Assembly (NCBI GenBank): GCA_934662505.1
Contig: CAKUKE010000002.1
Location: 124,001-188,000, forward strand
DNA: 64,000 nt
Direction: 5' to 3'
Origin: an uncultured Clostridia bacterium
GTDB taxonomy: Bacteria > Bacillota > Clostridia > Christensenellales > Aristaeellaceae
Shown here: in pieces, positions 31,421 through 39,260 of the stretch
Numbering within the stretch: position 1 is the first letter of the stretch
Layout of the letters: each line of letters begins with the position of its first letter
The notes under the pieces: model-generated
What the model was told of the DNA's origin: nothing
Databases searched by the model: none
The model's input: only the letters and a program-made list of their open reading frames with translations
Translations under genes and position numbers: made by a program

Positions 31421-33217
31421 ATGGAAATCTATCGCGCACATGTGCTTTGCTGCGGCGGTACCGGCTGTACGTCTTCCGGTTCGGCGCAGATTATTGAGCG
31501 CTTTGAGCAGAAAATCAGGGAAGCGGGTCTGGACAAGGAAATCAAGGTCGTCCGTACCGGCTGCTTCGGCCTGTGCGAGGCCGGTCCCGTGGTCATCATT
31601 TATCCCGAAGGCACCTTCTACTCCCGTGTGAAGGTGGAGGATGTGGACGAGATCGTCTCCGAGCATCTGCTCAAGGGACGCAAAGTGCAGCATCTGGTGT
31701 ATTCCGATCATGCAACGCATGAGCAGAATGCCAACAAAAGTCTGCAGGATATCAACTTCTACAAGCATCAGAAGCGCGTCGCCCTGCGTAACTGCGGCGT
31801 GATCGACCCGGAGAATATCGACGAATATCTGGCCTTTGACGGCTATAAGGCGCTGGAAAAGGCGCTGCTGCACATGACCCGTGAGGAAGTCATCGACGAG
31901 ATTCTCAAGTCCGGTCTGCGTGGCCGCGGCGGCGGCGGTTTCCCCACCGGCCTGAAGTGGAAGTTCACCTATAATTCTCAGGCTGATCAGAAATACGTAG
32001 CCTGCAATGCGGACGAAGGCGACCCCGGCGCGTTTATGGATCGTTCCGTACTGGAAGGCGATCCCCACTGCGTGGTGGAAGCCATGGCCATTGCCGGATA
32101 TGCGATCGGCGCGACGGAGGGCTATGTGTACGTCCGTGCCGAATACCCCATCGCCGTCAAACGCCTGCAAATCGCCATCGATCAGGCGCGGGAATACGGT
32201 CTGCTGGGCGAGCATATTTTCGGCACCGACTTCAAGTTTGACATCCACATCCGTCTGGGCGCCGGCGCCTTTGTGTGCGGCGAGGAAACGGCGCTGATGC
32301 GCTCCATCGAAGGCAAGCGCGGCGAGCCCACGCCCCGTCCTCCGTTCCCGGCGGTCAAGGGTCTGTTTGCCAAGCCTACCATGCTCAACAACGTGGAAAC
32401 CTATGCCAACGTGCCGCAGATCATTCTCAAGGGCGCGGACTGGTTTGCTTCCATGGGCACCGAAAAGTCCAAGGGTACCAAGGTGTTCGCGCTGGGCGGC
32501 AAAATCAACAACACCGGTCTTGTGGAAGTGCCCATGGGCACGACCCTGCGCACCATCATTTACGACATCGGCGGCGGCATTCCCGGCGGCAAAAAGTTCA
32601 AGGCCGTCCAGACCGGCGGTCCTTCCGGCGGCTGTCTGCCCGCCTCCCTGCTGGACACCCCCGTTGACTATGACAACCTGATCGCCGCAGGCTCCATGAT
32701 GGGCTCGGGCGGCATGATCGTCATGGACGAGGACAACTGCATGGTGGATATCGCCCGCTTCTTCCTGGATTTCACGGTGGACGAAAGCTGCGGCAAGTGC
32801 GCGCCCTGCCGTATCGGTACCCGGCGCATGCTGGAAATCCTTAACCGTATCGTCAATGGCAAGGGTCGCGAGGGCGACATCGAGCGTCTGGAGAATCTGG
32901 CCAAAACCATCAAAGCGACTGCGCTGTGCGGTCTGGGTCAGACGGCGCCCAACCCCGTGCTGGCTACCATCAAGTTCTTCCGCGAAGAATACGAAGCCCA
33001 TATCCGGGATAAGAAGTGCCCCGCTCATCACTGTCAGGCGCTTTTGCAGTACGTCATCACCGACAAGTGCCGCGGCTGCACGGCCTGTGCCCGCGTGTGC
33101 CCCGGCGGCGCGATCACCGGTACGGTGAAACAGCAGCATCACATCGACCCGGATAAGTGCCTCAAGTGCGGCGCATGTATGGAAAAATGCCGCTTTGGCG
33201 CCATCATCAAGGTCTAA
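31421..33217 (+). CDS. hydB: NAD(P)-linked [FeFe]-hydrogenase subunit, NuoF-like
   Basis: 598-residue flavoprotein that binds FMN and NAD(H). In order: an N-terminal thioredoxin-like [2Fe-2S] domain (LCCGGTGCTSSGS, TGCFGLCEAGP), the NuoF core with GRGGGGFPTGLKW and CNADEGDPGAFMDRS, the SLBB region, the [4Fe-4S] motif ESCGKCAPCRIGTRR, and a C-terminal pair CRGCTACARVCPGGA and CLKCGACMEKCRFGA. In bifurcating hydrogenases this subunit splits electrons between NAD+ and ferredoxin. I use the ATG at 31421, eight bases after AGGAGG; a TTG two codons earlier is possible. Confidence 0.95.
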   Translation: MEIYRAHVLCCGGTGCTSSGSAQIIERFEQKIREAGLDKEIKVVRTGCFGLCEAGPVVIIYPEGTFYSRVKVEDVDEIVSEHLLKGRKVQHLVYSDHATHEQNANKSLQDINFYKHQKRVALRNCGVIDPENIDEYLAFDGYKALEKALLHMTREEVIDEILKSGLRGRGGGGFPTGLKWKFTYNSQADQKYVACNADEGDPGAFMDRSVLEGDPHCVVEAMAIAGYAIGATEGYVYVRAEYPIAVKRLQIAIDQAREYGLLGEHIFGTDFKFDIHIRLGAGAFVCGEETALMRSIEGKRGEPTPRPPFPAVKGLFAKPTMLNNVETYANVPQIILKGADWFASMGTEKSKGTKVFALGGKINNTGLVEVPMGTTLRTIIYDIGGGIPGGKKFKAVQTGGPSGGCLPASLLDTPVDYDNLIAAGSMMGSGGMIVMDEDNCMVDIARFFLDFTVDESCGKCAPCRIGTRRMLEILNRIVNGKGREGDIERLENLAKTIKATALCGLGQTAPNPVLATIKFFREEYEAHIRDKKCPAHHCQALLQYVITDKCRGCTACARVCPGGAITGTVKQQHHIDPDKCLKCGACMEKCRFGAIIKV

Positions 33218-33238
33218 TCGTGCAAGGAGGAAAAATCA

Positions 33239-34984
33239 ATGGAACAGCTCATTACCCTTACGATTGACGGCGTAAAGGTTGAGGTGCCTGCTGGCACGAG
33301 CGTACTGGAAGCTGCCAAAAAAGCGGGTATCAACATCCCCACCCTTTGCTACCTGAAGGATCTGAACGCCATCGGCGCCTGCCGCATGTGCGTGGTGGAT
33401 ACCGGCGCCCGTGCGCTGCAGGCCGCCTGCGTGCTGCCGGCTACCGACGGGATGAACGTGAAGACCAACACCCCCCAGATCAAGGAATACCGCAAGACGC
33501 TGCTGGAACTGGTGCTGTCCGCGCATGAAAAAAAGTGTCTCTCCTGCGTGCGCAGTCAGAACTGTGAACTGCAGCGCCTGTGCCGTGAACTGGGCGTGGA
33601 AGACGGCGAGCGTTTTGCCGGCGCGACCAACGTTTATGAAGTAGACGATCTGTCTCCCTCCATCGTGCGGGATAACAACAAGTGCATTCTCTGCCGCCGC
33701 TGCGTTGCTGCCTGCAATAATCAGAAAGTGGGCGTCATCGGCGCGGTGAATCGCGGCTTTACCACGGCCATCGAGTCCCCCTGGAGTCTGAAGCTGGTGG
33801 ATATGCCCTGCATCAACTGCGGGCAGTGCATCGTCAGCTGCCCTGTGGGCGCGCTGTACGAAAAGGATGAGACCCGGAAGGTCTGGGATCTGATCAATGA
33901 CCCTGAAAAGCATGTGGTGGTGCAGCCTGCGCCTGCCGTCCGTGCGGCGCTGGGCGAGGAATTTGGTCTGCCCATGGGCACCAGCGTCACCGGCAAAATG
34001 GCCACTGCCCTCCACCGTCTTGGTTTTGACCGGGTGTTCGATACGGATTTCGCGGCCGATCTGACCATCATGGAGGAGGCCAACGAACTGGTGGAGCGGG
34101 TCAAGGAAGGCGGCACCCTGCCGATGATCACTTCCTGCTCTCCCGGCTGGATCAAGTTCTGCGAAACCTATTATCCCGAGTTTATTCCCAACCTGTCTTC
34201 CTGCAAGTCGCCCCATGAAATGCTGGGCGCCATGGTGAAGACCTACTACGCCGAGAAGGCGGGCATTGACCCCAAGAATATTGCGGTCGTATCCGTCATG
34301 CCCTGTACGGCCAAGAAGTTTGAAGCGCAGCGTCCTGAACTGAGCAACGATGACATGCAGGATGTGGATGCCGTGCTGACGACGCGCGAACTGGCGAAGA
34401 TGATCAAGGAAGCCGGTATCGATTTCAACTCCCTGCCGGACGGCGACTTTGACAGCCTGATGGGACAGAGCACCGGCGCGGGCGTCATTTTCGGCGCGAC
34501 GGGCGGCGTGATGGAGGCGGCGCTGCGCACCGCATATGAGACCATTACCGGCAATGCGCTGGATGACGTGAACTTCACTGCGGTTCGCGGCATTCAGGAT
34601 ATCAAGGAAGCCACTGTGAAGGTGGGCGATCTGGATGTGAGCGTGGCGGTTGTCAGCGGTACGGGCAATGCGGCCAAGCTGCTGGATATGGTCAAGGCCG
34701 GCGAAAAGTGCTACACCTTCATCGAAGTGATGGCCTGCCCCGGCGGATGTGTCAACGGCGGCGGTCAGCCGATTGTGGACAGCAATGTGCGCATGACCTG
34801 CGACGTGCGGGTGGAGCGTGCCAAGGCGCTGTACAACGAGGATGCGGCCAAGACGATCCGCAAGAGCCATGAGAATCCCGAAATCAAGCAGATTTACGCG
34901 GATTTCCTGGGCAAGCCCGGCAGCCATAAGGCGCATGAACTGCTTCATACGCACTATGTAAAGCGGGAGAAGTACACCAAATAA
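33239..34984 (+). CDS. hydA: [FeFe]-hydrogenase catalytic subunit HydA
   Basis: 581-residue catalytic subunit. N-terminal [2Fe-2S] ligands C37, C48, C51, C64; His-ligated cluster H96/C100/C103/C109; two [4Fe-4S] motifs at C149-C159 and C191-C201. H-cluster motifs: L1 MITSCSPGW (C300-S301), L2 MPCTAKKFEAQRPE, L3 EVMACPGGCVNGGGQP. A small-subunit-like tail ends the protein. L1 has Ser where textbook enzymes have a second Cys; I recall this variant in NAD(P)-linked relatives but cannot verify it. With HydB, HydC and the Rnf complex nearby it should make or use H2 with NADH and ferredoxin. The maturases HydEFG are not in the window. Confidence 0.95.
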   Translation: MEQLITLTIDGVKVEVPAGTSVLEAAKKAGINIPTLCYLKDLNAIGACRMCVVDTGARALQAACVLPATDGMNVKTNTPQIKEYRKTLLELVLSAHEKKCLSCVRSQNCELQRLCRELGVEDGERFAGATNVYEVDDLSPSIVRDNNKCILCRRCVAACNNQKVGVIGAVNRGFTTAIESPWSLKLVDMPCINCGQCIVSCPVGALYEKDETRKVWDLINDPEKHVVVQPAPAVRAALGEEFGLPMGTSVTGKMATALHRLGFDRVFDTDFAADLTIMEEANELVERVKEGGTLPMITSCSPGWIKFCETYYPEFIPNLSSCKSPHEMLGAMVKTYYAEKAGIDPKNIAVVSVMPCTAKKFEAQRPELSNDDMQDVDAVLTTRELAKMIKEAGIDFNSLPDGDFDSLMGQSTGAGVIFGATGGVMEAALRTAYETITGNALDDVNFTAVRGIQDIKEATVKVGDLDVSVAVVSGTGNAAKLLDMVKAGEKCYTFIEVMACPGGCVNGGGQPIVDSNVRMTCDVRVERAKALYNEDAAKTIRKSHENPEIKQIYADFLGKPGSHKAHELLHTHYVKREKYTK

Positions 34985-34995
34985 GCGTGGTATTC

Positions 34996-35029
34996 AAAGC
35001 CCCTTTCCTTCGGGAAAGGGGCTTTTTTT
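34996..35029 (+). terminator. Terminator of the hydrogenase operon
   Basis: AAGCCCCTTTCC and GGAAAGGGGCTT form a 12-base-pair stem on a TTCG tetraloop, followed by T residues. Confidence 0.93.
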
Positions 35030-35080
35030 GCTGCGCACCGGCGCATGTTCCGCGCATATAACATAAGGGGAGTCCTGAAA

Positions 35081-35521
35081 ATGGAGGGAAAGCAAGTGAT
35101 CCAGACGATCAGAATGATCCTGGCGGCCTGCGGCGGGTATTTATGTGCGTTCTGGGGCTGCGGGGATAAACTGCTTATCGCATTGGCGGTGATGATGGGG
35201 CTGGATTATCTGTCCGGCGTGCTTTTGGCCATCGTGGAAAGAAAACTGTCCAGCCAGATCGGCTTCAGCGGTATTATGAAAAAAGCGCTTATTCTGATGC
35301 TGGTCGGCGCGGCGAATCTGATGGATTTGTATGTGCTTGACAACAGCAATCTGCTGCGGGGCGTGGTGATTTGCTTTTATATCAGCAATGAGGGAATCAG
35401 CCTGCTTGAAAATGCATCCCGGCTTGGACTGCCCGTACCGGACAAAATGAAGCGGGTGCTGGCACAACTGCACGGGCGGGAAGAAGAAGCCGCAGAGGAG
35501 GGGAAGAAAAATGATCAATGA
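35081..35521 (+). CDS. Phage-type holin family protein
   Basis: 146-residue small membrane protein of the holin_4/holin toxin secretion family. It has three to four hydrophobic segments, with LLIALAVMMGLDYLSGVLLA and MKKALILMLVGAANLMDLYV, and a charged C-terminal tail (HGREEEAAEEGKK). The conserved GLDYLSGV motif is a family mark. The start at 35081 has GGGGAG eight bases upstream. It overlaps the next gene, a peptidoglycan hydrolase, by 11 bases, as in lysis cassettes. Confidence 0.8.
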   Translation: MEGKQVIQTIRMILAACGGYLCAFWGCGDKLLIALAVMMGLDYLSGVLLAIVERKLSSQIGFSGIMKKALILMLVGAANLMDLYVLDNSNLLRGVVICFYISNEGISLLENASRLGLPVPDKMKRVLAQLHGREEEAAEEGKKNDQ

Positions 35522-36530
35522 TCCAAGTGCTCCGATGACGGGTGCGCATTTTGCGGCGTTTTGCCGGCAAATGGTGGGACAGCCCTACTGGTACGGTGGG
35601 ACGCTGAACCGCTGTACGACGGAGCTTCTGCGGCGGAAGGAAAAGCAGTACCCGTCTCATTACGGTGCGGAGCGCAGGAAACGGTATGAACAGGATATTG
35701 CGCAGAAGAAGGTGTGCGCAGACTGTATCGGCGCGGCGAAAGGGTACGCATGGACCAACGGTGGGCAGGGGGTGACGGAGGCAATTGGAACGGGAAGCGC
35801 GTTTTCCGTACGTTACGGCGGGAATGACTGCCCGGATAAGGGTGCGGACGGTATGTTCGAATATGCGAAAGCGCGGGGCATGCCGAACGGTACGCTGGAT
35901 ACCCTGCCGGAAACGCCGGGACTGGCGGTGCGCAAGCCCGGTCATGTGGGGTATTACGTGGGCGGCGGAAGGGTGGTGGAGTGGCGCGGATTCAGTACCG
36001 GCTGCGTGGAAACCGAAATAAGCGCCCGTGATTTTACGCACTGGTATCAATTGCCGTTTCTGCGCTATACGTCCGATGGGGAGGCGGTGGAAAAATCAAA
36101 ACCGGAGCTTGCGCCCGGCGACCGGGGCGCTGCAGTACGCGCCCTGCAGCAAAGGCTGATGGAGAGCGGTTATCCGCTGAGCAGGTTCGGTGCGGATGGC
36201 GTATTCGGCGAAGAAACGCGCGCGGCGCTGGAAGCATTTCAAACGCAGTACGGTTTGAGCGCGAGCGGACGGTATGATGAAAAGACCCGTCTGGCACTGA
36301 CAGAAGCAGCGGGAGAAAAAAGAACCGGCGTCCGGCAGGTGATTGTCCGTTCAGAAACTGGACGGGTGAATCTGCGGCAGGGGAATGGCCTATCCTATCC
36401 ATCCGTAGTCCAGATGGAGGATGGGAAGCGGCTGGAATATGTGGCGCGGGCGGAAAACGGCTGGCTGGCCGTCCGCTATCAGAACGGCGTGTACTGGATC
36501 TCGGAAGCCTTTGCGTCTCTGGAGGACTGA
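35511..36530 (+). CDS. NlpC/P60-like cell-wall hydrolase with PG-binding and SH3 domains (endolysin-like)
   Basis: 339-residue protein without signal peptide, so it would need the adjacent holin or lysis for release. The N-terminal domain shows NlpC/P60-like elements: a candidate nucleophile C72 in VCADCIGAAKG and H145 in KPGHVGYYVGGG. Residues 195-255 form a PG_binding_1 repeat (LAPGDRGAAVRALQQRL). Residues 278-336 look like a bacterial SH3 domain (VNLRQGNGLSYPSVVQ). Other phage genes are absent around it, so it is either a domesticated cassette or a remnant. Confidence 0.78.
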   Translation: MINDPSAPMTGAHFAAFCRQMVGQPYWYGGTLNRCTTELLRRKEKQYPSHYGAERRKRYEQDIAQKKVCADCIGAAKGYAWTNGGQGVTEAIGTGSAFSVRYGGNDCPDKGADGMFEYAKARGMPNGTLDTLPETPGLAVRKPGHVGYYVGGGRVVEWRGFSTGCVETEISARDFTHWYQLPFLRYTSDGEAVEKSKPELAPGDRGAAVRALQQRLMESGYPLSRFGADGVFGEETRAALEAFQTQYGLSASGRYDEKTRLALTEAAGEKRTGVRQVIVRSETGRVNLRQGNGLSYPSVVQMEDGKRLEYVARAENGWLAVRYQNGVYWISEAFASLED

Positions 36531-36851
36531 AAAAGCTAAAATCCGAAAAAACGCGGCGGTCGGTGGAGCATTCGAACGTTTTTCTGACCTTATGCTGGTG
36601 GTTGTGCGCAATGCGCGGGGGGCAATGGGGAAGGGAAAAGGCATCTTGGCGCATTTAGCAGTCCGTATTCTTTGCACTTCGAGCTCAGAAACGGCAGAAC
36701 GGCTCCAAAGGCAATGCGCCGATGGAGCCGTTCAATTCTTGTATGCATTGATTGCCGAGCAGGCGTTGATCGTTTGATGAACAGCGGCATCCTTCGCACA
36801 TTGGCCTGCGGCTGTTTGGTACAGGGATCCCCGGATGTACGTCTGAAAGGG
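36531..36851. other. Gene-free convergent intergenic region
   Basis: About 320 bases between the endolysin-like and CNNM genes. I found no convincing ORF, RNA gene or promoter. The one clear structure is the inverted repeat at 36697-36733. Confidence 0.5.
36697..36733. repeat. Perfect 10-base inverted repeat, possible terminator
   Basis: GAACGGCTCC and GGAGCCGTTC form a perfect stem with a 17-base loop that can pair internally. The T-run is weak on both sides, so terminator function for either flanking gene is uncertain. Confidence 0.45.
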
Positions 36852-38150
36852 TTAAAGCGTCTTGCCGAACTGCGCGGCGTTTTCCGCGTCGGAGGGCGCT
36901 GCTTCTTCATCGGAAGAAACGGGCGCGTGTACAGTGACCCTGACCTGCGTGGGGTGGTGAGACTGCACGTCGGTCACGGTGACGGTCAGGTTCGCATAGC
37001 TGAACTGGTCGCCTTTCTGCGGCACCCGTCCCAGCATTTCCATGACCCATCCGCCCAGCGAAACCATGTCGGAGTCGACGCGCAGATGGAACATGTCATT
37101 GAATTCATCCAGATCCATGGCGCAGTCAATGAGACAGTCATTGTTGGCCGTCTGTGTGACAAAATGGGTGACTTCATCGTGCTCATCCCATATTTCACCC
37201 ACAAGCTCTTCCAGAATATCTTCCATGGTCACAATGCCCAGTGTACCGCCGTATTCGTCCACCACCACGGCGACGTGGGACTTGGCCTTCTGCAGCTTGC
37301 GGAGCAAAGCACTGATTTTTTCTCCCTTGAGAACAAAAATAGCGGGGGTGATGATGTCCTTCAGTTTTTTCCCGGTGATGCCGGAACCCGTGTAGAAGTC
37401 TTTCTGATGAATGACGCCGACGATATGGTCGATGTTTTCTTCATACACCAGCAGGCGCGAAAACTTGGTTTCCGCAAAGCATGCGGCCACTTCCTGCTTG
37501 GTAGCGTCCAGGGGCACCGCTTCCAGATCGACCCGGTGGGTGAGAATGTCTCCTGCCTCCAGTTCGTTAAACTCGATGGCGTTGCGAATGAGCGCGCTTT
37601 CGTTCTGGTCGATGCTGCCTTCCTGCGCCACTTCCTCCACCAGCATCAGCAGCTCTTCCTGGGATACCTTGGCTTTTGCGTCCGCCTTGAGCACCTTGGA
37701 GAGCAGTTTTTTCCACTGGGAAAACAGATAGGTCAGCGGGCGAAACACACGGGTGAGCACGTTCATGGCGGGCGCCGCCATCATGGCCGTTTTTTCAGGG
37801 CTGTCCTTGGCGACGCTCTTGGGGGAGACTTCGCCGAAGATCAGCACCACTACGGTGATGACGATGGTGGACACGGTGGGACCGATGTCCCCGCACAGCT
37901 GCACAAACAGCATGGTGCTCAGCGATGCGGCAGCAATGTTGACGATGTTGTTGCCAATCAGGATGGTGGAGATCAGTTTATCATAATCGTCGGCCAGCCG
38001 GAGAGCTAAGGAAGCTTTCTTGTTTCCCTTGTCTGCCAGCGCCTTGAGGCGGGTGTGGTTGATGGAAGAAAAGCCTGTTTCCGTGGCGGAAAAAAAGGCG
38101 GAAAAAGCGATGCAGAGCAGAATGCAGAATACATACGCGGGGATACTCAT
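36852..38150 (-). CDS. CNNM/CorC-type transporter (hemolysin family, CBS domains)
   Basis: 432-residue membrane protein. An N-terminal DUF21/CNNM domain has about four helices (FSAFFSATETGFSSINHTRL, LIGNNIVNIAAASLSTMLF, GEVSPKSVAK). A CBS pair spans about residues 200-330 (FSRLLVYEENIDHIVGVI, VVVDEYGGTLGIVTMEDILE). The C-terminal CorC_HlyC domain follows (DDCMVSLGGWVMEML-like region). Family members export Mg2+ or contribute to Co2+ resistance; the old name hemolysin is misleading. It has its own promoter and a structured, attenuator-like leader. Confidence 0.9.
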   Translation of the reverse strand: MSIPAYVFCILLCIAFSAFFSATETGFSSINHTRLKALADKGNKKASLALRLADDYDKLISTILIGNNIVNIAAASLSTMLFVQLCGDIGPTVSTIVITVVVLIFGEVSPKSVAKDSPEKTAMMAAPAMNVLTRVFRPLTYLFSQWKKLLSKVLKADAKAKVSQEELLMLVEEVAQEGSIDQNESALIRNAIEFNELEAGDILTHRVDLEAVPLDATKQEVAACFAETKFSRLLVYEENIDHIVGVIHQKDFYTGSGITGKKLKDIITPAIFVLKGEKISALLRKLQKAKSHVAVVVDEYGGTLGIVTMEDILEELVGEIWDEHDEVTHFVTQTANNDCLIDCAMDLDEFNDMFHLRVDSDMVSLGGWVMEMLGRVPQKGDQFSYANLTVTVTDVQSHHPTQVRVTVHAPVSSDEEAAPSDAENAAQFGKTL

Positions 38151-38335
38151 GAAAAAACTCCTTTATTCTTACAAGAAATGAAAAGAACGTAGCGCCAAAA
38201 GGCATGTCCGGCCTGCGTTTCGCAGCGCGGATATGCCGTCAGCGGTACGTGCTTTTCCTGGCAATTACAGTTGCCCGGGTCGCTACTGTCACTGTCCACG
38301 AAAAACCTTACCTCCAGAAATCAGAAATTTAAACA
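38151..38335 (-). promoter_or_regulatory. Structured leader with terminator-like hairpin upstream of the CNNM gene (candidate metal riboswitch)
   Basis: About 185 bases of RNA precede the start codon. A long hairpin at 38201-38237 (GGCATATCCG with CGGACATGCC, inner CTGCG/CGCAG) is followed by TTTT and resembles an attenuator terminator. Upstream, conserved-looking elements GGACAG, AGCGACCCGGGCAACTG and a GGCAA/TTGCC hairpin occur, and a late GCGCTAC segment can pair with GTAGCG in the aptamer region. These elements remind me of the NiCo (czcD) riboswitch, but this is from memory and unverified. Confidence 0.5.
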
Positions 38336-38341
38336 AAAAAC

Positions 38342-38370
38342 ATTTTATCATATCCACCTGCGCTTGTCAA
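38342..38370 (-). promoter_or_regulatory. Promoter of the CNNM transporter gene
   Basis: Minus strand TTGACA and TAAAAT with exactly 17 bases between them, about 192 bases before the start codon, leaving a long leader. Confidence 0.8.
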
Positions 38371-38373
38371 GCG

Positions 38374-38402
38374 TTGAGGATGGACGCGCTCTATGGTATA
38401 AT
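38374..38402 (+). promoter_or_regulatory. ylmH promoter, back-to-back with the CNNM promoter
   Basis: TTGAGG and TATAAT at 17-base spacing. Its -35 box is only three bases from the -35 box of the divergent promoter; the palindrome CGCTTGTCAAGCG (38361-38373) lies at the junction. Confidence 0.7.
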
Positions 38403-38432
38403 CCAGATCAGAGAAAAAGAACGGAGGAGCGT

Positions 38433-39167
38433 ATGGAGGAAGGAAAACTTTCGGAAATGTGCCGGCGCGCCGCTCAACGGGATATTCTTCTTTTCAGCCG
38501 TTTTTTGAACCTGGCGGAGCAGGAACAGGGGAAAGCAGCGGCGCGTGCGGAGGGCGCCGCCTGCCGGTTCTTTGGCGGAATGGAAAACTGCGAACGGCAG
38601 GTGATGGGCGTAGGGAGCGATGAAGCGCCGGAAACGGAAGCGTTCCCCATCGTTTGCATTCGCATTGTCCAGCGCGGTGCAAAGTTTGCGAAAAAGCCGC
38701 TTGCCCACCGGGATGTGCTGGGCGCGCTGCTGGGGCTGGGCATTGACCGGGAACAGCTGGGCGACATCGTGATCCGTCCGGAGGGCGCTTATGTATTCTG
38801 TATGCGGCCGTTGGGCGCGTTCATCCTTTCGGCGCTGCTGCAGGTCGGTTCGTCAACCGTTGAATGCAGCGAGACGGAAGCGCCGGAGGGAGCAGTCAGG
38901 CAGCTTGCGCAGGTGCGGCTGCAGGTGGCCTCGCCTCGTCTGGATGCGGTGGTGGCGCACCTGTTTAAGATCAGCCGCGGAGACGCGCAGGAATTGTTCC
39001 ATCAGGGGAGGGTAGCCGTCAATGATCAGGCCTGTCTGCGGCCGGATTACCTGCTGAAGGAAGGACAGGTCGTATCTGTCCGCGGGTTTGGACGCGGGCG
39101 GTATGACGGGGTTGAGGGGGTCAGCAAAAAAGGGAAGAGCAACCTGCTGTTCAGCCTGTATCAGTAA
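38433..39167 (+). CDS. ylmH: YlmH-like S4-domain RNA-binding protein
   Basis: 244-residue protein of the YlmH family. The N-terminal 160 residues have the YlmH fold (ALLGLGIDREQLGDIVI, GAYVFCMRPLGAFI), and the C-terminal S4 domain follows (SPRLDAVVAHLFKISRGDAQ, GRVAVNDQACLRPDYLLKEG). YlmH relatives bind the 50S subunit and help recycle peptidyl-tRNA from stalled, split ribosomes. The gene is normally near ylmF/divIVA; here it stands alone between a metal transporter and pgi. Start at 38433 with GGAGGAG upstream. Confidence 0.85.
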   Translation: MEEGKLSEMCRRAAQRDILLFSRFLNLAEQEQGKAAARAEGAACRFFGGMENCERQVMGVGSDEAPETEAFPIVCIRIVQRGAKFAKKPLAHRDVLGALLGLGIDREQLGDIVIRPEGAYVFCMRPLGAFILSALLQVGSSTVECSETEAPEGAVRQLAQVRLQVASPRLDAVVAHLFKISRGDAQELFHQGRVAVNDQACLRPDYLLKEGQVVSVRGFGRGRYDGVEGVSKKGKSNLLFSLYQ

Positions 39168-39217
39168 AAATAAATCGCGTACAAACGGCGTACATTATGG
39201 AAATTGCAGGAAAAAGG

Positions 39218-39226
39218 TGCTATAAT
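39218..39226 (+). promoter_or_regulatory. Extended -10 promoter of pgi
   Basis: TGCTATAAT with no good -35 at the expected distance, about 35 bases before the start codon. Confidence 0.5.
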
Positions 39227-39260
39227 CGAAATGGAGATACACGCAAGGAGGATGAGACAG

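Noticed and set aside
31208..33142. Long minus-strand open frame opposite hydB
   Set aside because: Pure antisense shadow of a gene with clear Fe-S and FMN motifs.
35081..36530. Prophage region
   Set aside because: Only a holin/endolysin pair is present; no integrase, structural genes or attachment repeats.
36531..36851. tRNA or small RNA gene in the long intergenic region
   Set aside because: No cloverleaf, no promoter and only a simple inverted repeat were found.
38151..38335. M-box (Mg2+) or yybP-ykoY riboswitch at the CNNM gene
   Set aside because: The conserved strings of those classes are not visible, so only a generic structured leader, with NiCo as a tentative idea, is reported.
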